Below, piece after piece: positions 1 to 17,800 of a stretch of DNA of 64,000 nt (the first letter of the stretch is position 1; each line of letters starts with the position of its first letter). Source of the stretch: Phaeosaccion multiseriatum (lineage: Eukaryota > Ochrophyta, other classes); contig OZ218950.1 in the NCBI GenBank assembly GCA_965112735.1, positions 3,658,001 through 3,722,000 of the forward strand, written 5' to 3'. The notes under the pieces were generated by a model. It was not told the origin of the DNA, searched no databases, and saw only the letters and a list, made by a program, of their open reading frames with translations. The position numbers and the translations under genes are program-made.

Positions 1-128
1 AGTGTGTTGCTTAGGGCACGAACGAAGAGCTACTACTACACTTGAAAAAACAATCCTCCTCTGATATCATCTCTCCCTCCCTCTCTTCCCACTTTCCCTT
101 CTCGATGGTCGGCTCTACCCCGTGAGCC

Positions 129-2715
129 ATGGGGCCGGGGCCCTGGGACGACGTGTCAGACTCCTCCTTCGATCAGCAGGGACGGAGGTCTTCCACCACG
201 CGCTTCAGCAGCGGTGGAGTTACTGGGGTCAACTCCAAACGGCTGAGTGAAAGACGGGCAAAGCTTCTGCAGCTGCAGCAGAGCCGGTTGCAGCAGATGC
301 AGCAGCGAGCTCCGGGGACGAGATTGGCGGGGGAGAGAACAGCCCCCTCTGGAGCATACATTGCCAGCGGAGGAAGAAGTGGAGGAAGAGGAAAGAGGGA
401 AGGGGTGGGTTTGTCAAGACGGCGACCTCGGGCAGGAGGAGGAGGAGAAGGGGGAGACGGAGCAGTAGCATCTGAAGGGATTAGAGGGCTTGTCGCCTTT
501 GACTATGACCAGGAGATGCCGCACTTGATCGACGTTGAGCTGAGTTACGACTCGAACATGGCCGCCCAAGACGCCGTCAGAGGGGCCATTGCGATGTCGA
601 TCCGAGCGGCCCACCGGCTGGCAGAGGCGGCAGTCGGCTTTGGCAGCGTTGACAAAGTCATTGATACGGCCAACACTGGTCGTGCTGGTGGTGGTGATGC
701 TGCTGCTGCTGCTGCTGCTACCACTGTTCGGAGAGAGGCGCGCGGTCTGATTACCATGCTAAACGGCGCCTGGCAGGGAGTGAAAGAGCTGCAGCGAAGA
801 CAGGACGCCATGGCGGAGAGGCTGGATGAGAGCGTGCAAACGATGCAGAGCATGCAGCAGGTCATTGTCGGGCAGAGAGAGGCACTCAGGACGCAGCATT
901 CGCCGCAGACACAAGAGCCACAAGATCAGCGGCTTGGCGCGCTTCCCAGTAGGAGGTCTCAGCCTCGAGCTAGTGCAGCGTCTGCAACGGATGGCGGGGT
1001 AGAGGGTGCGGGAGCAGAGGATACGGGTGCGGATGCGGGACGGCAAGGCGGGGGCGAAGATGGGGGGGAGGACGGGGCTGGTGGTGGGGGGCGGGGATGC
1101 CCACCAGACGCAGCAAGGGTGGACGTCGATAGACGCAACCCCGCTGTGCAACACGCAGCGGTGCAGACGGAAGGGGAGCACCCTCCTGCTGCTACTGCTG
1201 CTGCTGATGCTGCGGCGGCGGCGGCCGCGGCGGCAACTGCCCTAGAGGAGGAGCTGCGTGTAGTGAGAGACCGACTCGCTGAAGCCAAGCAAAGGGAACA
1301 GGTGAGAGGGGAAACAGCTCGGGGGAGAGAGAGAGGGAGGGCCGGGAGGAGGCGGAGGCTTTCTACCCCCAGATGAAGCGATCCCTGTAGTCATTGGCGC
1401 CTCGGCTGAGGGATTGCGTACTAACGTCTTGCCCTCTGGTGACCCACCCTCTCAGGAGGCTCGAGCCGCTGCATCAGCCGCCAGAGTCGAAGCCACTGAC
1501 CTTAAACTGACGCTCGAGGACGTGGACGAAGGGTGGGCACGGCAGGTCGACACCCATCGGAGGAAGAGTGACACTCTGGCGGCTATAGTGGGTAAGCTGA
1601 AGGGCATTGTCCTCACTCAGCAGGACTACATTAGTACTTCCGGGGTGGGGCGTAGGACGAGGAGGACGAGGACGAGTAATAGTAGTAGTAGTAGAGGAGG
1701 AGGAGGAGGAGGAGGAGGAGAGCCTTTTGCAGACTCTCGTGATGACGCATACTCACGGCGGTCCGGCGAGGAGGAAGAGGAGGATGCTCTGAGCAGCAGT
1801 AGTAGCAGCAGCAGAAGCAGCAGCAGCAGGAGGAGGAGGAGGAAGCGGGGAGAGATGTCCAGGAACAGAGAAGAGGAGGAGCAGGAGAGGCGCAGACGGC
1901 GAGGGGGTGGGCGTGGGGTGGACGAGGAGGGAGAGGGCGGGAGAGAGCGGTTGGGAGGAAGCGACAGCGGCAGCGATGGGAGTGAGGACGAGTGTAGGGG
2001 TAGCACCAGCGAAACGGAGAGGAGAAGAAAGGCGAGCCGACCAAAGGGTGCAGGGACGGAGGGGAGCAGGAGAGGAAGACGCAGTAGCAGTAGCAACAGT
2101 AAGCATGACAGAGAAAATAGAGGCAGCACCAGCCCCCCCCCCCCCCGCGAAGGAGGGGGCGAGGAGCCGCCAGAGCAGCGGCGGCTGAGGCTGGAGGACG
2201 ACGCTGATGCCATCAGCAGCAGTAGCAGCGGTGCTGAAGATGGCCCCCTTCCCGCCCAATCGGCGTATTCCCTTCTTCGCGTTCCCGAAGGAGGAAGCTT
2301 GGGCGGCGATCGCGTTGGTGAGCAGCGGAACGGGCGGCCGCCTCTCGTGCCTTTACCAGGCATCGATATCCCTGTCAGCAGCAGCCAAGGAAAGAGGGCA
2401 AAGAGGAGTAGCAGTAGCAGCAGGAGCAGTGCGACATTCTCGTCCGTGCCACGCGTGGACCACCACGTGGCGCAAGAGGGGTGGAGTGGAGAGGACAAAG
2501 GGGGCGGGGGGGGGAGGGGCGAGGCGAGCAGAGACGGTACAAGGGGCAGAGGCAAGGACGGTGAAGGTAGCAGCAGTGGGCATCGGGATCGCAGCGACAG
2601 AAGGGAGGTGGATAGCGACGGTAGGAACAGCCTGGATTTATCCCTGAGCCTCAGTTGGCCTCCCCCGGGCCACTCTGCACGCCTGCACCATCCGCAAGGC
2701 CGCAGAGAGGCGTGA
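129..2715 (+). CDS. Unknown Ser/Arg/acidic-rich coiled-coil protein, 2 exons
   Basis: I do not recognise this protein. Two exons (129-1301 and 1456-2715) join in phase 0 across a 154-bp GTGAGA...CAG intron and give 810 aa. The N-terminal third is basic and Gln-rich with a short heptad-like stretch (residues about 40-60). Residues about 120-260 are the only part with balanced composition and look alpha-helical, ending in a coiled coil rich in Gln and Met. The helix continues across the splice junction (Ala/Glu/Arg-rich) to about residue 460. The rest is low-complexity Ser/Arg/Glu/Gly tracts encoded by AGC and GAG/GGA repeats. ATG 129 is the first start after in-frame stops. The unbroken frame through such repetitive DNA, together with a clean intron, argues that it is real. 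The role is unknown; a scaffold or nuclear protein is only a guess from composition. Confidence 0.6.
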
Positions 2716-2799
2716 GTGACTCACTCGGAAGGAAGCGAGCAGACGCGCGCAATTTTGTAAACAAATTCTACTACGAAGTAGTGTTAATATTATTACAGT

Positions 2800-2805
2800 A
2801 ATAAA
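2800..2805 (+). promoter_or_regulatory. Candidate polyadenylation hexamer of the first gene
   Basis: AATAAA lies 85 bp after the TGA of the 129-2715 gene in a local A/T-rich patch that stands out from the GC-rich surroundings. Use of this hexamer is assumed by analogy; many algae use other signals. Confidence 0.3.
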
Positions 2806-3532
2806 AAAGAAGACGAAAAAAGAAAAAAGACGTAAGCGTGCTGCGATGGGGGCCCGCATCGTACGTCGAGGGTCGAGAGAGGGCGGTGACGAGGTCACGA
2901 AGGGGGCGTAAGGCACGGCCCGTAGCATTGTGACTGACTTGTGACTTGATTCGCGGCCGTGCCTAGCCTACGAAACACCGCAAGACACGAGCGGCCAGAG
3001 GTGAAGAGTTGGTCTCGAGGCAACAAGCAATCAAGCAAGTTACAGACAACCCCGCTCCGACCGCTGGTGTACATGTGTCCTGGACGCGCCATCTATCCAT
3101 CGATCGCACGCCCCATTGGCTTACGCCTTCTCGGTGGAAGGCGGAGTGCTGGTTCGTCCCAGCCCATGTTCCGCTCGCACACGAAGCTTGGTCGCCACGT
3201 AGGATCAACATGCAGTCCAGCAGGGTCCTGACGCACGTGCGACACAGCACGGACATACTTCCGCCTCGAGGATGGCACTGAATGGCATTGGCGAAGCACT
3301 ACGTTGCCGACATGCTCGATGTCCTGGGGTCTTCTTCCGCTCCGCCTCTGTCAGATTGGATTCGGTGATGTGGTGCTCCGCCCCACAATTAGCGTCTGCA
3401 ATGAAGGAGCACAGACCACAGTCTTCGCTCCTTTCGTCCTTCGAGTCGTTCGCTGCCGAGTGATCCTCGCCAGTCTCAAGTGGGGTGAACTTTCTCGAGT
3501 TCTCAGGACTCAGCGAGCGATTGTCACAAATC
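2806..3532. other. Intergenic spacer, nothing recognised
   Basis: Between two convergent genes. Short open frames occur on both strands, but none has recognisable domains or a splice pattern that extends it. No RNA gene or repeat is seen. Confidence 0.5.
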
Positions 3533-4639
3533 TCAGGTCGTGGGGTACTGGTCCAGAAGACAAGAGAGCCTTTGCTCTTGCTCGACCGTGCTCGGGAACA
3601 CACGCACAAACCCCGCTAGGATGTATCGAATGCCCTCTTTGACCTCCACACCCGAGTGCAGCTGCCGGCCGCAGAAGAATACGCCCGTACCGGGTGAGTC
3701 AGGTGCCACTGTCAATGTTTCGAATTTTGTACCGCCTCCACGAAATGCTGTCGCTGGGTCGTTGAGAGTTATGACGAACGACAGCTCGCTGCCGTCTCGA
3801 TGCTGGGCCAGTGCGTTCTGTTCCCCCTTGGCCGCGGAATACTTGGCCAGAAACAGGTCTTCAATCGCCAGATCAGGCACAGGAAAGCCAAAGAGACGGG
3901 AAAGGAGAGGAGCAAACCTTGTTCGCACAAGCTCGTTGCAGATGTGCAGGAGCTCGCCACCACAAGCGCCAATGTCAATGTCTGTCGTTTTGTAGGCCTT
4001 GTGCCGATCCGTTTGCCAGCCACCGTTCGTGTCCGCCTTTGCGTAACAAATTGCAAGGTCAATCAGGGTGGCGCCTTGCTGTTCGGTGAGAAGTGATGGA
4101 ACAACGTGGACATTCGTTGTGGGCGTTGTCCTCGTCGCCATGAGTGTCTCGGCGAAATCCTTCTCTGCATCTGCAATACTGTCGACGGTATCATAGCGGT
4201 AGTACGAAGTCAGCTCGTTCCCGGAAGTGTCAAACCAAGAGAATCGAGTAGCATCTCTGGTGAAGCCAAGAGCGAGCGTACCTCGCAGCTTGTTGGAGCC
4301 CACATCAACAATGCTCAAGTGCGGGAAAACATCAGCGCTGGCGAGACACAAAGGCAGATTTCCATGCAAATTGTTCTCCGACAGCCAAAGCTGTTCGAGC
4401 GATCCTAACACCTGGAGAGCAGAAACCACCTCGGCGTCGTCGAGGCGCCCTTGCAGATTGTTTTGAGAGAGTTCCAAAGCCGTGACCTTTCCGTCTGCAT
4501 TGCAACGAATGCCGCTCCACGTGGACACGGGTTCGGAGTCCGACAGCCAGTTCGCACGGCTCCTCCATTCGCTTCCTCCGAGGCTTTGGTAAATGGCCTT
4601 CAAAGCACCTCTCTCAGCGTCTTCTTGAGCCCCCATCAT
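3533..4639 (-). CDS. LRR N-terminal domain fused to 2-oxoglutarate/Fe(II) dioxygenase (prolyl 4-hydroxylase type)
   Basis: Single exon of 368 aa counted from the first of two adjacent ATGs; the frame runs upstream only to a GTG. Residues about 5-50 have the plant-type LRR cap pattern (L..IYQSLGG..W, then a W.GIRC block), followed by two or three leucine-rich repeats to about 130. The C-terminal half is a P4Hc double-stranded beta-helix: the iron ligands His280, Asp282 (HRD) and His328 and the 2-oxoglutarate-binding Arg338 are all visible, separated by the family's usual GGGT-containing turn. Family knowledge: these enzymes hydroxylate prolyl or other side chains using O2, Fe(II) and 2-oxoglutarate; LRR-P4H fusions occur in algae and oomycetes. 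No signal peptide is seen from this start. The protein partner recognised by the LRRs is unknown. It is divergent from CDC48. Confidence 0.85.
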   Translation of the reverse strand: MMGAQEDAERGALKAIYQSLGGSEWRSRANWLSDSEPVSTWSGIRCNADGKVTALELSQNNLQGRLDDAEVVSALQVLGSLEQLWLSENNLHGNLPLCLASADVFPHLSIVDVGSNKLRGTLALGFTRDATRFSWFDTSGNELTSYYRYDTVDSIADAEKDFAETLMATRTTPTTNVHVVPSLLTEQQGATLIDLAICYAKADTNGGWQTDRHKAYKTTDIDIGACGGELLHICNELVRTRFAPLLSRLFGFPVPDLAIEDLFLAKYSAAKGEQNALAQHRDGSELSFVITLNDPATAFRGGGTKFETLTVAPDSPGTGVFFCGRQLHSGVEVKEGIRYILAGFVRVFPSTVEQEQRLSCLLDQYPTT

Positions 4640-5074
4640 ACTCGAGTAGGCGCACAGGGGAAATAGAGCCTTGGAACGCGAAGACGAGAGCGCTAGCACC
4701 ACGAGAGGGGCAGCCGAACGTCAATCGCTCTGGCATATCGTAATTGTTTTGGAGTGTGAGAGATTATAGTGGGGAGTATACTACAGATTATAGTGGGGAC
4801 GAAGTATAGCGGTTGGTGCCACGAGTCACAGTTGTCGTAACCCCGGGGGGAGGGAGATCCCTCGATTTCCACAGAGTCGCAGAGTCTTCCAGAGCAGCCA
4901 GCAAATCCGCTACACAGCATCGAGGGACAGAGTCTTTGAGAGAAGCTTCTCAGACATCTTTGCGAGAGGTGTGGTAGTCCGGAGCGGCGAGAGAGCAGCA
5001 CAGCACGAGAAAGGCGACGAGGGGGGGAAAGCAGAGAACACCGAACGAAACCGGTACAGCACTTCACGCAAACC
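4640..5074. promoter_or_regulatory. Divergent promoter region with a 15-bp direct repeat
   Basis: The 435 bp between the dioxygenase start (-) and the CDC48 start (+). It holds an exact 15-bp direct repeat, AGATTATAGTGGGGA, at 4761-4775 and 4785-4799 (24-bp period), in a more A/T-rich patch than its surroundings. A role as a shared control element is inference. Confidence 0.35.
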
Positions 5075-10688
<5,614 letters not shown>

Positions 10689-11346
10689 GCGAGTGGAGTG
10701 GTGTGGAAGTGGGCATACACTTCGGAACTTGGACGAAGAATGCTTGGAAGGGTCAGGGGTACCACTTTAGGTCAGGCGGACGGAAATACGCGGAGGGCGT
10801 TTGTTCTTCTCCGGGGAAGGGGGTTAAGGGAGACGAAGTGCGAGTGGGACCAGCCAACCAACCAGCCAACCTCTCAACAGGGGGCTGCGGAGCTGGGCTG
10901 TGGGGCTTTGAAGGGGGGGGGGGGGGGTCTTTTATCTGCATTTATAAATACATGGCACCTGAGATAGGTTCAAACGTCCTTCTTGAGTGCTCCTTCTCTG
11001 TGAGACTTCTCCCAATGCGTGCAACTCTCTCTCCCTCTCCCCACCCCCCTTCTCTCTTCTGTCAGTCGTCCTTCCTCTATTTACAAAGCGGTTCAACCTT
11101 CCGAAGCCTCAGTGAGGTGTGCGGGTGGAAATGGCCGACTCCCTCCTCCTCCTCCCCCCAGCTTCTGGAAGGGTCTTGACTCTCGCTATATATGTACACC
11201 AATGGCTCGCTCCTTTCTCAGAGCCCCCCCCCTCCAGGCACCAAAGGAAAGCCAAGGATCGATAGGTGGGTACCTAAGTGAGTGTTCCCTCCTGGCAGGC
11301 TTGCAATCATGCAAGGCCCCTCTCTCTCTGTCTCTCCCCTCTTTCC
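10689..11346. other. Convergent 3' region of CDC48 and MCCB
   Basis: The 3' flanks of two tail-to-tail genes. It holds a G homopolymer around 10912-10927 and C/T-rich tracts. No further gene is recognised. Confidence 0.5.
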
Positions 11347-11653
11347 CTACATGCGAAACACTCCGAACGCAGTGGGCGGCGGCACTGGTTCGGACTGCAC
11401 ACACGCCGCCAGACTGAGCCCCAGCACCTTCCTTGTGTCCGCGGGGTCGATGACGCCATCGTCCCACAGACGGGCCGAGCTGAAGTAGGCAGAGCTCTCC
11501 TTAAGGTACTTGTCAAGGATGGGCTGCTTCAAGGCCGCCTCCTCCTCATCTGTGAGGGGAGGCCGACCGCTCTTCTCTCTCTTGTCCCTCTCCACCTGCA
11601 TGCGAGCCGAGCACAGCAAACGCGAGGGGTTTGAAGGAGGGAGGGAAGTTGGC

Positions 11654-11689
<36 letters not shown>

Positions 11690-14291
11690 GGGGGGGGGGG
11701 GTTCACCTTTTGAGTATGACAAAAGCACTTTCAGGCATGCGACCTTGAGCCGAGGAGCCAGCGCGTATCCTCAGGCCCCACAAGCAAATGCCGAACGCGC
11801 CCTCCTCCATCTTTCTCCTCCTCGTGCTCGTGGTCCTTACCCCCCCCCCCTCCTCCTTTATTGGCAGCAGCAGCAGATGCGCACACAGCCCACCCCATTC
11901 CTCCTTCCATCCCTCCTCCCCCCACCTACCTGAGCGAGTACGTTTGCGGCCTGCTCGCCCCCCATGACTCCAATGCGCGCGTTAGGCCACATGAAGAGGA
12001 AGCGCGGCGCAAAGGCCCGTCCGCACATGCCGTAGTTGCCCGCCCCGAACGATGACGAAATCACGCACGTCAGCTTGGGTACCTGGGTAGAGCAAGTGGG
12101 GAATGCTCGACGCTTGATGCCTGGATGCGATAAGACAGCGATTGGCACGGCACGGGCACTGGACCCCACCTATCGTAACGCCTACCTGTGCACAGGAGAC
12201 GGCTTGCACGAGCTTGGCCCCATCCTTGGCGAGGCCCCTGCTCTCGTAGTCCTTGCCCACCATGAAGCCCGTGATGTTCTACTCAAGGGGTTGGGGGGGG
12301 AGAAGAGGGGAGTGGAGAGGACAGGAGAGGACAGGAGAGAAGAAGAGCGGTGCGGAGACAAAGTGAGAGGTAGTCAGAGATGGCACACACACACCACCTC
12401 TGCTTCAGTCGCTTGTACGCAGGGAAGAGCCCTTTGGCTTGTCTCCTCCTCCTCCTCCTCCTCCTCCTCCCTTACCTGAAGAAACAGCAGGGGCGTGCGC
12501 CGCTGGCAACAAAGCTCCACAAAGTGCGCGGCCTTCAAGGCGCTCTCTGAGAAGAGTACCCCGTTGTTGGCCACGATGCCCACATCCTGTCCGTAAAGGT
12601 GCGCAAAGCCGGTGACGATGGTCTCACCGTAGTGCTTCTTGAACTCATGGAAGCGTGAGCCGTCCACGATGCGTGCAATCACGCCCCGCACGTCGAAGGG
12701 CTTCTTACCGTCCGCGGGGATGAGGTCTCCCATCGAGGAGGGGCTGAACAGAGGCTCATCCCACGTGGCGCTGCTACTACTGTGGCTCCAGCTGCTTTTG
12801 GTGCCCGCTCCTCCTGCTCCTCCTGCTCCTCCTGCTCCTGCCCCCTCTCCCCCGGGGGCATACTTGCCCCAGTTGAGGTGTTCAACAATACCGCGCGTAA
12901 TCTCCAAAGCATGTGCGTCGCTTTCTGCGAGGTGATCCGTCACCCCGGACCTGACGCAATGCACCTCCGCGCCGCCCAGCTCCTCGGCCGTAACCACCTC
13001 TCCAGTTGCCGCCTTGACCAGAGGAGGCCCCCCTAGGAAGATGGTGCCGGTGCCCTTGACAATGACGGTTTCGTCCGACATGGCGGGAACATAGGCCCCT
13101 CCCGCGGTGCAGGAGCCCATCACCACGGCCACCTGCGGAATGCCCGCGGCGCTCATGTTGGCCTTCTCGTTGTGTTTCGGTTTGATTGAAAGGGAGGGAG
13201 GGGAGGAGGGAGGAGGGAGGCGGGCGGAGGGAGAAGGAAAGGACAGAGAGCGATGTCAAGTGGATGGAGCAGGGCCGGGGCCAGTGCTAGAGGGGGTGAG
13301 GTGGACAGGGAAGGGATTATGCAAGCTCAGAGGTCAGACAGCCCTCTGCCCTTGGATTTCTCGCTCGACAGCTCCTCGAATGAATGCATCGTCCTCCTCC
13401 TCCTCCTCCTCTGCCCTACCCTGCCCTGTTCTACCCTGACGGGTAGACCCACCTGGTTGTAGAAGATCCTCCCAAAGTGCTCCTTGTGAGGGGCATGGGG
13501 ATGGGGACGGGAGGATGGATGGCACGATGGCAGAGAGTTACTTCAGAGTTAGATAGATTTCGCACCCTCCCCGCCGTGTCCTCTGCCCTGCCGAGGCGCA
13601 CCTCCCACTCATCCACCCACTCACTCATTAACGTGCTCACTCATTCACGCACGCACGCACTCACTCGCTCACTCACTCCCTCACTCACCTTGTCGGGGAA
13701 CACCTCGCTGGCCATGTCGAGGAAGGCCCCTCCGGAGTCCACGAGGTAGATGCACGGCAGTTTGTTCTCCCTCGCCACCTCCTGGGCCCTCAGGTGCTTC
13801 TTCACGGTGATGGGGTAGTACGTCCCGCCCTTGACGGAGGCGTCGTTGGCAATGATCATGACGAGAGTGCCGCTCACCCGCCCGATGCCAGCGACCACGC
13901 CTGCGCAAGGCACCGTCACGCCTCCGTACAGCTCGTGGCCCGCCAGAGCACCGAGCTCCAAGAAGGCGCTGCCGTCGTCAATGAGGGCGTCGATCCTCTC
14001 CCGGGCCAGCATCTTTCCCTTGCTCTTGTGCCGCTTGCACGCCGCCGCGCCCCCCCCCTCGGCAACCTTGGCGAGGTGGCCGTTGAGCTCGGCAACCAGG
14101 GCAGACATTGCATCCCTGTTCGCCTTCGCGTCCACAGGAGGAATCTCTGCATCCAGCCGTGGGGTGGTGCTACTGCTGCTTCTGCTGCTGCTGCTGCAAC
14201 TGCTGCGAAGTGAAGTGGAGCGCGGGTTGAAGAAGGAGGAGGAGAAAGTATTCCTCGCCGCTCTGCACAGCAGCCTGCGCCCTAGCAGCAT
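11347..14291 (-). CDS. MCCB: Methylcrotonoyl-CoA carboxylase beta subunit, mitochondrial, 6 exons
   Basis: Exons on the complement: 13689-14291, 13453-13482, 12476-13162, 12186-12278, 11930-12082, 11347-11595. All are phase 0 with GT-AG borders; total 604 aa. The first 45 residues are Arg/Ser-rich without acids, a typical mitochondrial presequence. Recognisable carboxyltransferase blocks include [11 protein letters not shown], the 30-nt microexon [10 protein letters not shown], the oxyanion-hole region [16 protein letters not shown], and [12 protein letters not shown] near the C-terminus. Family knowledge: it transfers CO2 from biotin on the alpha subunit to 3-methylcrotonyl-CoA in leucine breakdown. 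A Gly/Ala/Ser-rich insert of about 45 residues in the middle makes it slightly longer than usual. The acyl-CoA carboxylase family also includes propionyl-CoA carboxylase beta, but the overall match is to MCC. It is divergent from the kinase gene, which starts 313 bp away. Confidence 0.95.
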
Positions 14292-14604
14292 CGCGTCCCA
14301 AAATAAGCAACAAGTAAGCACTCTTACATAGCGTACTTGGGAAGGAAGGTGCAAGGAAGGGTTTGTAGGGGGAGGGAAAAGGGAGAAAAAAAAAAAAAAG
14401 AGAGAAGATGAGAGGAGCCACAGGGTGCCATCCGATCCAACGCATCCACATGGCACATGGACTCTAGCTGCGCCTGCGCCGCTGTAGGTGTACGTCGCAC
14501 CTGGTAATACCCGAGAGGAACTTGTGTCAGGGTCTGTATAGAAGCGTAGGAGGGTGAGCAGGAGGGGAGGGCGGCTCCCGAGGGGCAGAAGGCCTCACAT
14601 AGAG

Positions 14605-14750
14605 ATGTCGACCACTTCGGGGACTGCCGGTCTCCTTCGAAGATTTCTTAGATCCAGCACTGTCAGCTACAGGGCCCGAAGGACAGGCGGGAGTCAGCAA
14701 CTCATCGCGAGGAGGAGCTCGCATGGACAGCGCAGGCGGCAGCAACAGGT

Positions 14751-14809
<59 letters not shown>

Positions 14810-17800
14810 ATGAGCTGGCCAGCAGGACTGGACTGTTGGCAGCCTCGACGCAGTCGGGCAGGACTGTGGCGGGACCAGTAGCGCCAAGTCTCTCAGTTGC
14901 ACAACACGAGCGATACCAACATTGGTACCAGCAGGGTAGGGATGGGCAGCCCCCACTTTGGGCGACCGCTGCGCTCCTCTTTGCTCTCGCGACTGGTGCA
15001 GCCGGCTTGCTGTCCGACGATAGACAAGGAGCGTCCGTGCGCTGCATCAACAGGGAATTCGACGACTTTTACAAGTGAGCAGTGAGGCAGACTGTGAAAA
15101 GGAGGGAGGGAGAAGGAGGAAGAACACGAGCTTCTCTCCTACGCGTGGAGGGGAGGGCAGCGCCTATGCTCTGTGGAGGACACATACTTTGAGAGAGAGA
15201 GAGAGAGAGAGACAGAGAGTACAATGACGGGGACACAGAGAGAGAGCCATCTTCCGACCCTCCATTCCCTAACCCTCCCCTTTGTATCACCCTACCCCCC
15301 CCCCGGCCCCGCCGGTTTCCTCTATCCCGACACTCAGGTTCGTGGAGGGGCAGGGAGGCAAGCTCGGGGAAGGGTCCTTCGGAACGGTTTCCGCGGCGGT
15401 ACACAGGGAGACGGGCGAAGTGGTGGCTGTCAAACGGATACCCAAGACACATGTAAGGCAGTCCATATTCCTCCTCGCTCTTCCTGTCTCTCACCTCTCA
15501 CCACCAGTACCTGAAACTGCTCTTGCACACCGTTGACCCCTGCTCCAGCTTTCCCTCATACTCTTGCTCCTCCTCCTCCTGTTGCTGCTGCTGTTGCTGG
15601 TGCTCCTGCTGGTGGTGGTGGTGGTGGTGCTGCTGCTGCTGCCCCTTGAACTTGTGCACACACGAACGTACGCGACGGGTTGGCGTGATGGTACCGGGCC
15701 ATGTCATACCATGCCATGCCTCCCCTCGCCTCCCCTCCCCTCGCTTGCGCTTCCACAGGCGAGCAACGATGAGGTGCTGATGGAGGCAGATGTGATGCGC
15801 GTGGCGGGGGAGCACAAGAACATTGTGCGCTTGCAGGACGTCTTCTCAGACGACGAGGCCTGGTAAGTAAGGAAAGAAGGAAGGAAGCGCATGTGTTTGT
15901 GTGCCTGTGTATGCACCTGTGTGTGTGTGTGTGTGTTTGTATGTGTGTGCAGGCACGCGTAGCTCCCCTCCGTTCCTACCACCCTCCTTCCCCTGCATCA
16001 CCCTCCGAATGCGGAGCAAGAAGGCATTCAGTGCGTCACTGTTGCTCATTCGCTCAACTTGGTGCAATGTCCTGCCCTCCCTCCTCTCCTCTCTCTCTCT
16101 CGCTCTCTCCTCTTCTCTTCTCTCTGTCTCCCTCTCTCTCTTCTCCAGGTACCTGGTGATGGAAATCGCTCGTGGAGGAGAGCTCTTTGACAGGTGTAGT
16201 GTGTTGTGCCGCACCCCCCCACATTCCCACCCCCACCTCCACCCCCACCCCCACGCATGTGATGATTGCAAATATGTCACACCCACTTGTTGCCCACGAC
16301 CTGCCCACTGCCCCACACCACTTCCTCAACCCACTGGCACTTCTTTTCCCTTTCCCACAGACTCGTGAACGTGGGTCTGCTGACAGAGGAGGAGACTTGC
16401 CGAGTGATGCGCAAGCTCACTGAGGCAGTGGCCTTCTTGCACATGCACGGCATTGTACATGGCGACATCAAGCCCGAGGTCAGAGAGAGAGAGGGAGAGA
16501 GAGGGGGAGAGAGAGACAGCCGCTGGAGGGGGGGGGGGAGGGGAGATTAGGGATTGCGGAGGAAAGGGGTGGCTGGCTGGCTGTTGGCGGAGAGGGGGGA
16601 AGAGAGCAGTGAGCTGCTGTATCACCAACTGCTGTGTTACCACCCGCTGCCTCAGAACATTATGCTGGCAGAGGAGGAGGACCCCGTGGAGGTGCGGCTT
16701 GCGGACTTCGGATCGGCAGTGGAGCTCGACAGGTGCGGCACTCACTTGGTTGATACGGGTCCCGGGGCACGACAGAGAGGGAGGGAGAGACGAGAGAGAG
16801 ATAGAGAGAGATAGAGAAAGAGAGAGGGAGAGGGAGAGAGACGAGAAGAGTCATTTGGTGGGGTGTTGGGGTGAAGCCAATATGTGACAGGGCAGGCTAG
16901 CGAGTGCCAGAATGGCGTCAGCGGATGGACCGAGGCAGACCGCCGGCAGAGTCTCTCTTACACTCTCTCCTCCTACCTGCCTTCCTCCCTTCCTTCCTCC
17001 CTCCCGTCCGTCCGTCCTCCCTTCCTTCCTTCCTTCCTTCCTTCCTTCCGTCCTTCCTTCCTTCCTTCCTTCCTTCCTTCCTTCCTTCCTTCCTTCCTTC
17101 CTTCCTTCCTTCCTTCCTTCCTTTCCTTCCCTCCCGCCTCCCTGCCTTCCCTTTTCCACTTCATCGTTTCTGAACTGGCTCCATCGCGTCGGTAGTGAGG
17201 GGCGTATGTGCACCGCCAGTCCGCACATCACAGTGGCCTACAGCGCCCCCGAAGTGCTCAGCGACCCCAACCACATGGGACTGTCCACGGTGAGAGCGAG
17301 TTCGAGCCCTCTCCGTTCGAGAGAAGCTCTCTCAGTTCGAGCCCTCTCCAACGGCTGGCTTGGGTGTTTGCCCCCCCCACCCACTCCTTTCCCCTGCCCC
17401 CCTGCTGTTACTTCAGTTGTCAAGTGTTACGTCGAAGTAAAAGACCTTCCGATGCCCATGCAACGTGTGATTCTTCCTGGAGTGTGGGAGGCAGTAAGGA
17501 CCTGGCTACCGTTTCAATCAGTACTGACCCCCCCTTGCTTCGTGTTCTACGACCCCGCTGTCTTTGCTCTATGCCTCTACACTACACTCCTCTCTCCTCT
17601 GCCCCTGTATCACCAACTATTATGCTGTGCTGTGCCGTGCCCTCTTAGAGAGGAGACATTTGGGCCTTGGGGGTGATAATGTACATCATCTTATCGGGAA
17701 AGCACCCCTTCGACAGCCAGATGGACGCCACGGAAGAGGTGAGGAGGAGGAGAGGCAAAGGAGGGAAGGAAGGGGGTGGGCAGGTGCGAGGAGCGGGGTG

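Noticed and set aside
4640-4702. GTG-initiated N-terminal extension of the dioxygenase
   Set aside because: No ATG in that stretch and no clear signal peptide; the double ATG at 4639/4636 is preferred.
12374-12475. Acidic C-terminal extension of the large MCCB exon
   Set aside because: It is intron read-through after a clear CAG/GTAAGG donor; the next exon continues the family sequence.
16851-17231. Arg/Lys/Glu/Gly repeat protein at 16.9-17.2 kb and its twin at 54.3-54.6 kb
   Set aside because: Translation of TTCC repeats; the first lies in a kinase intron.
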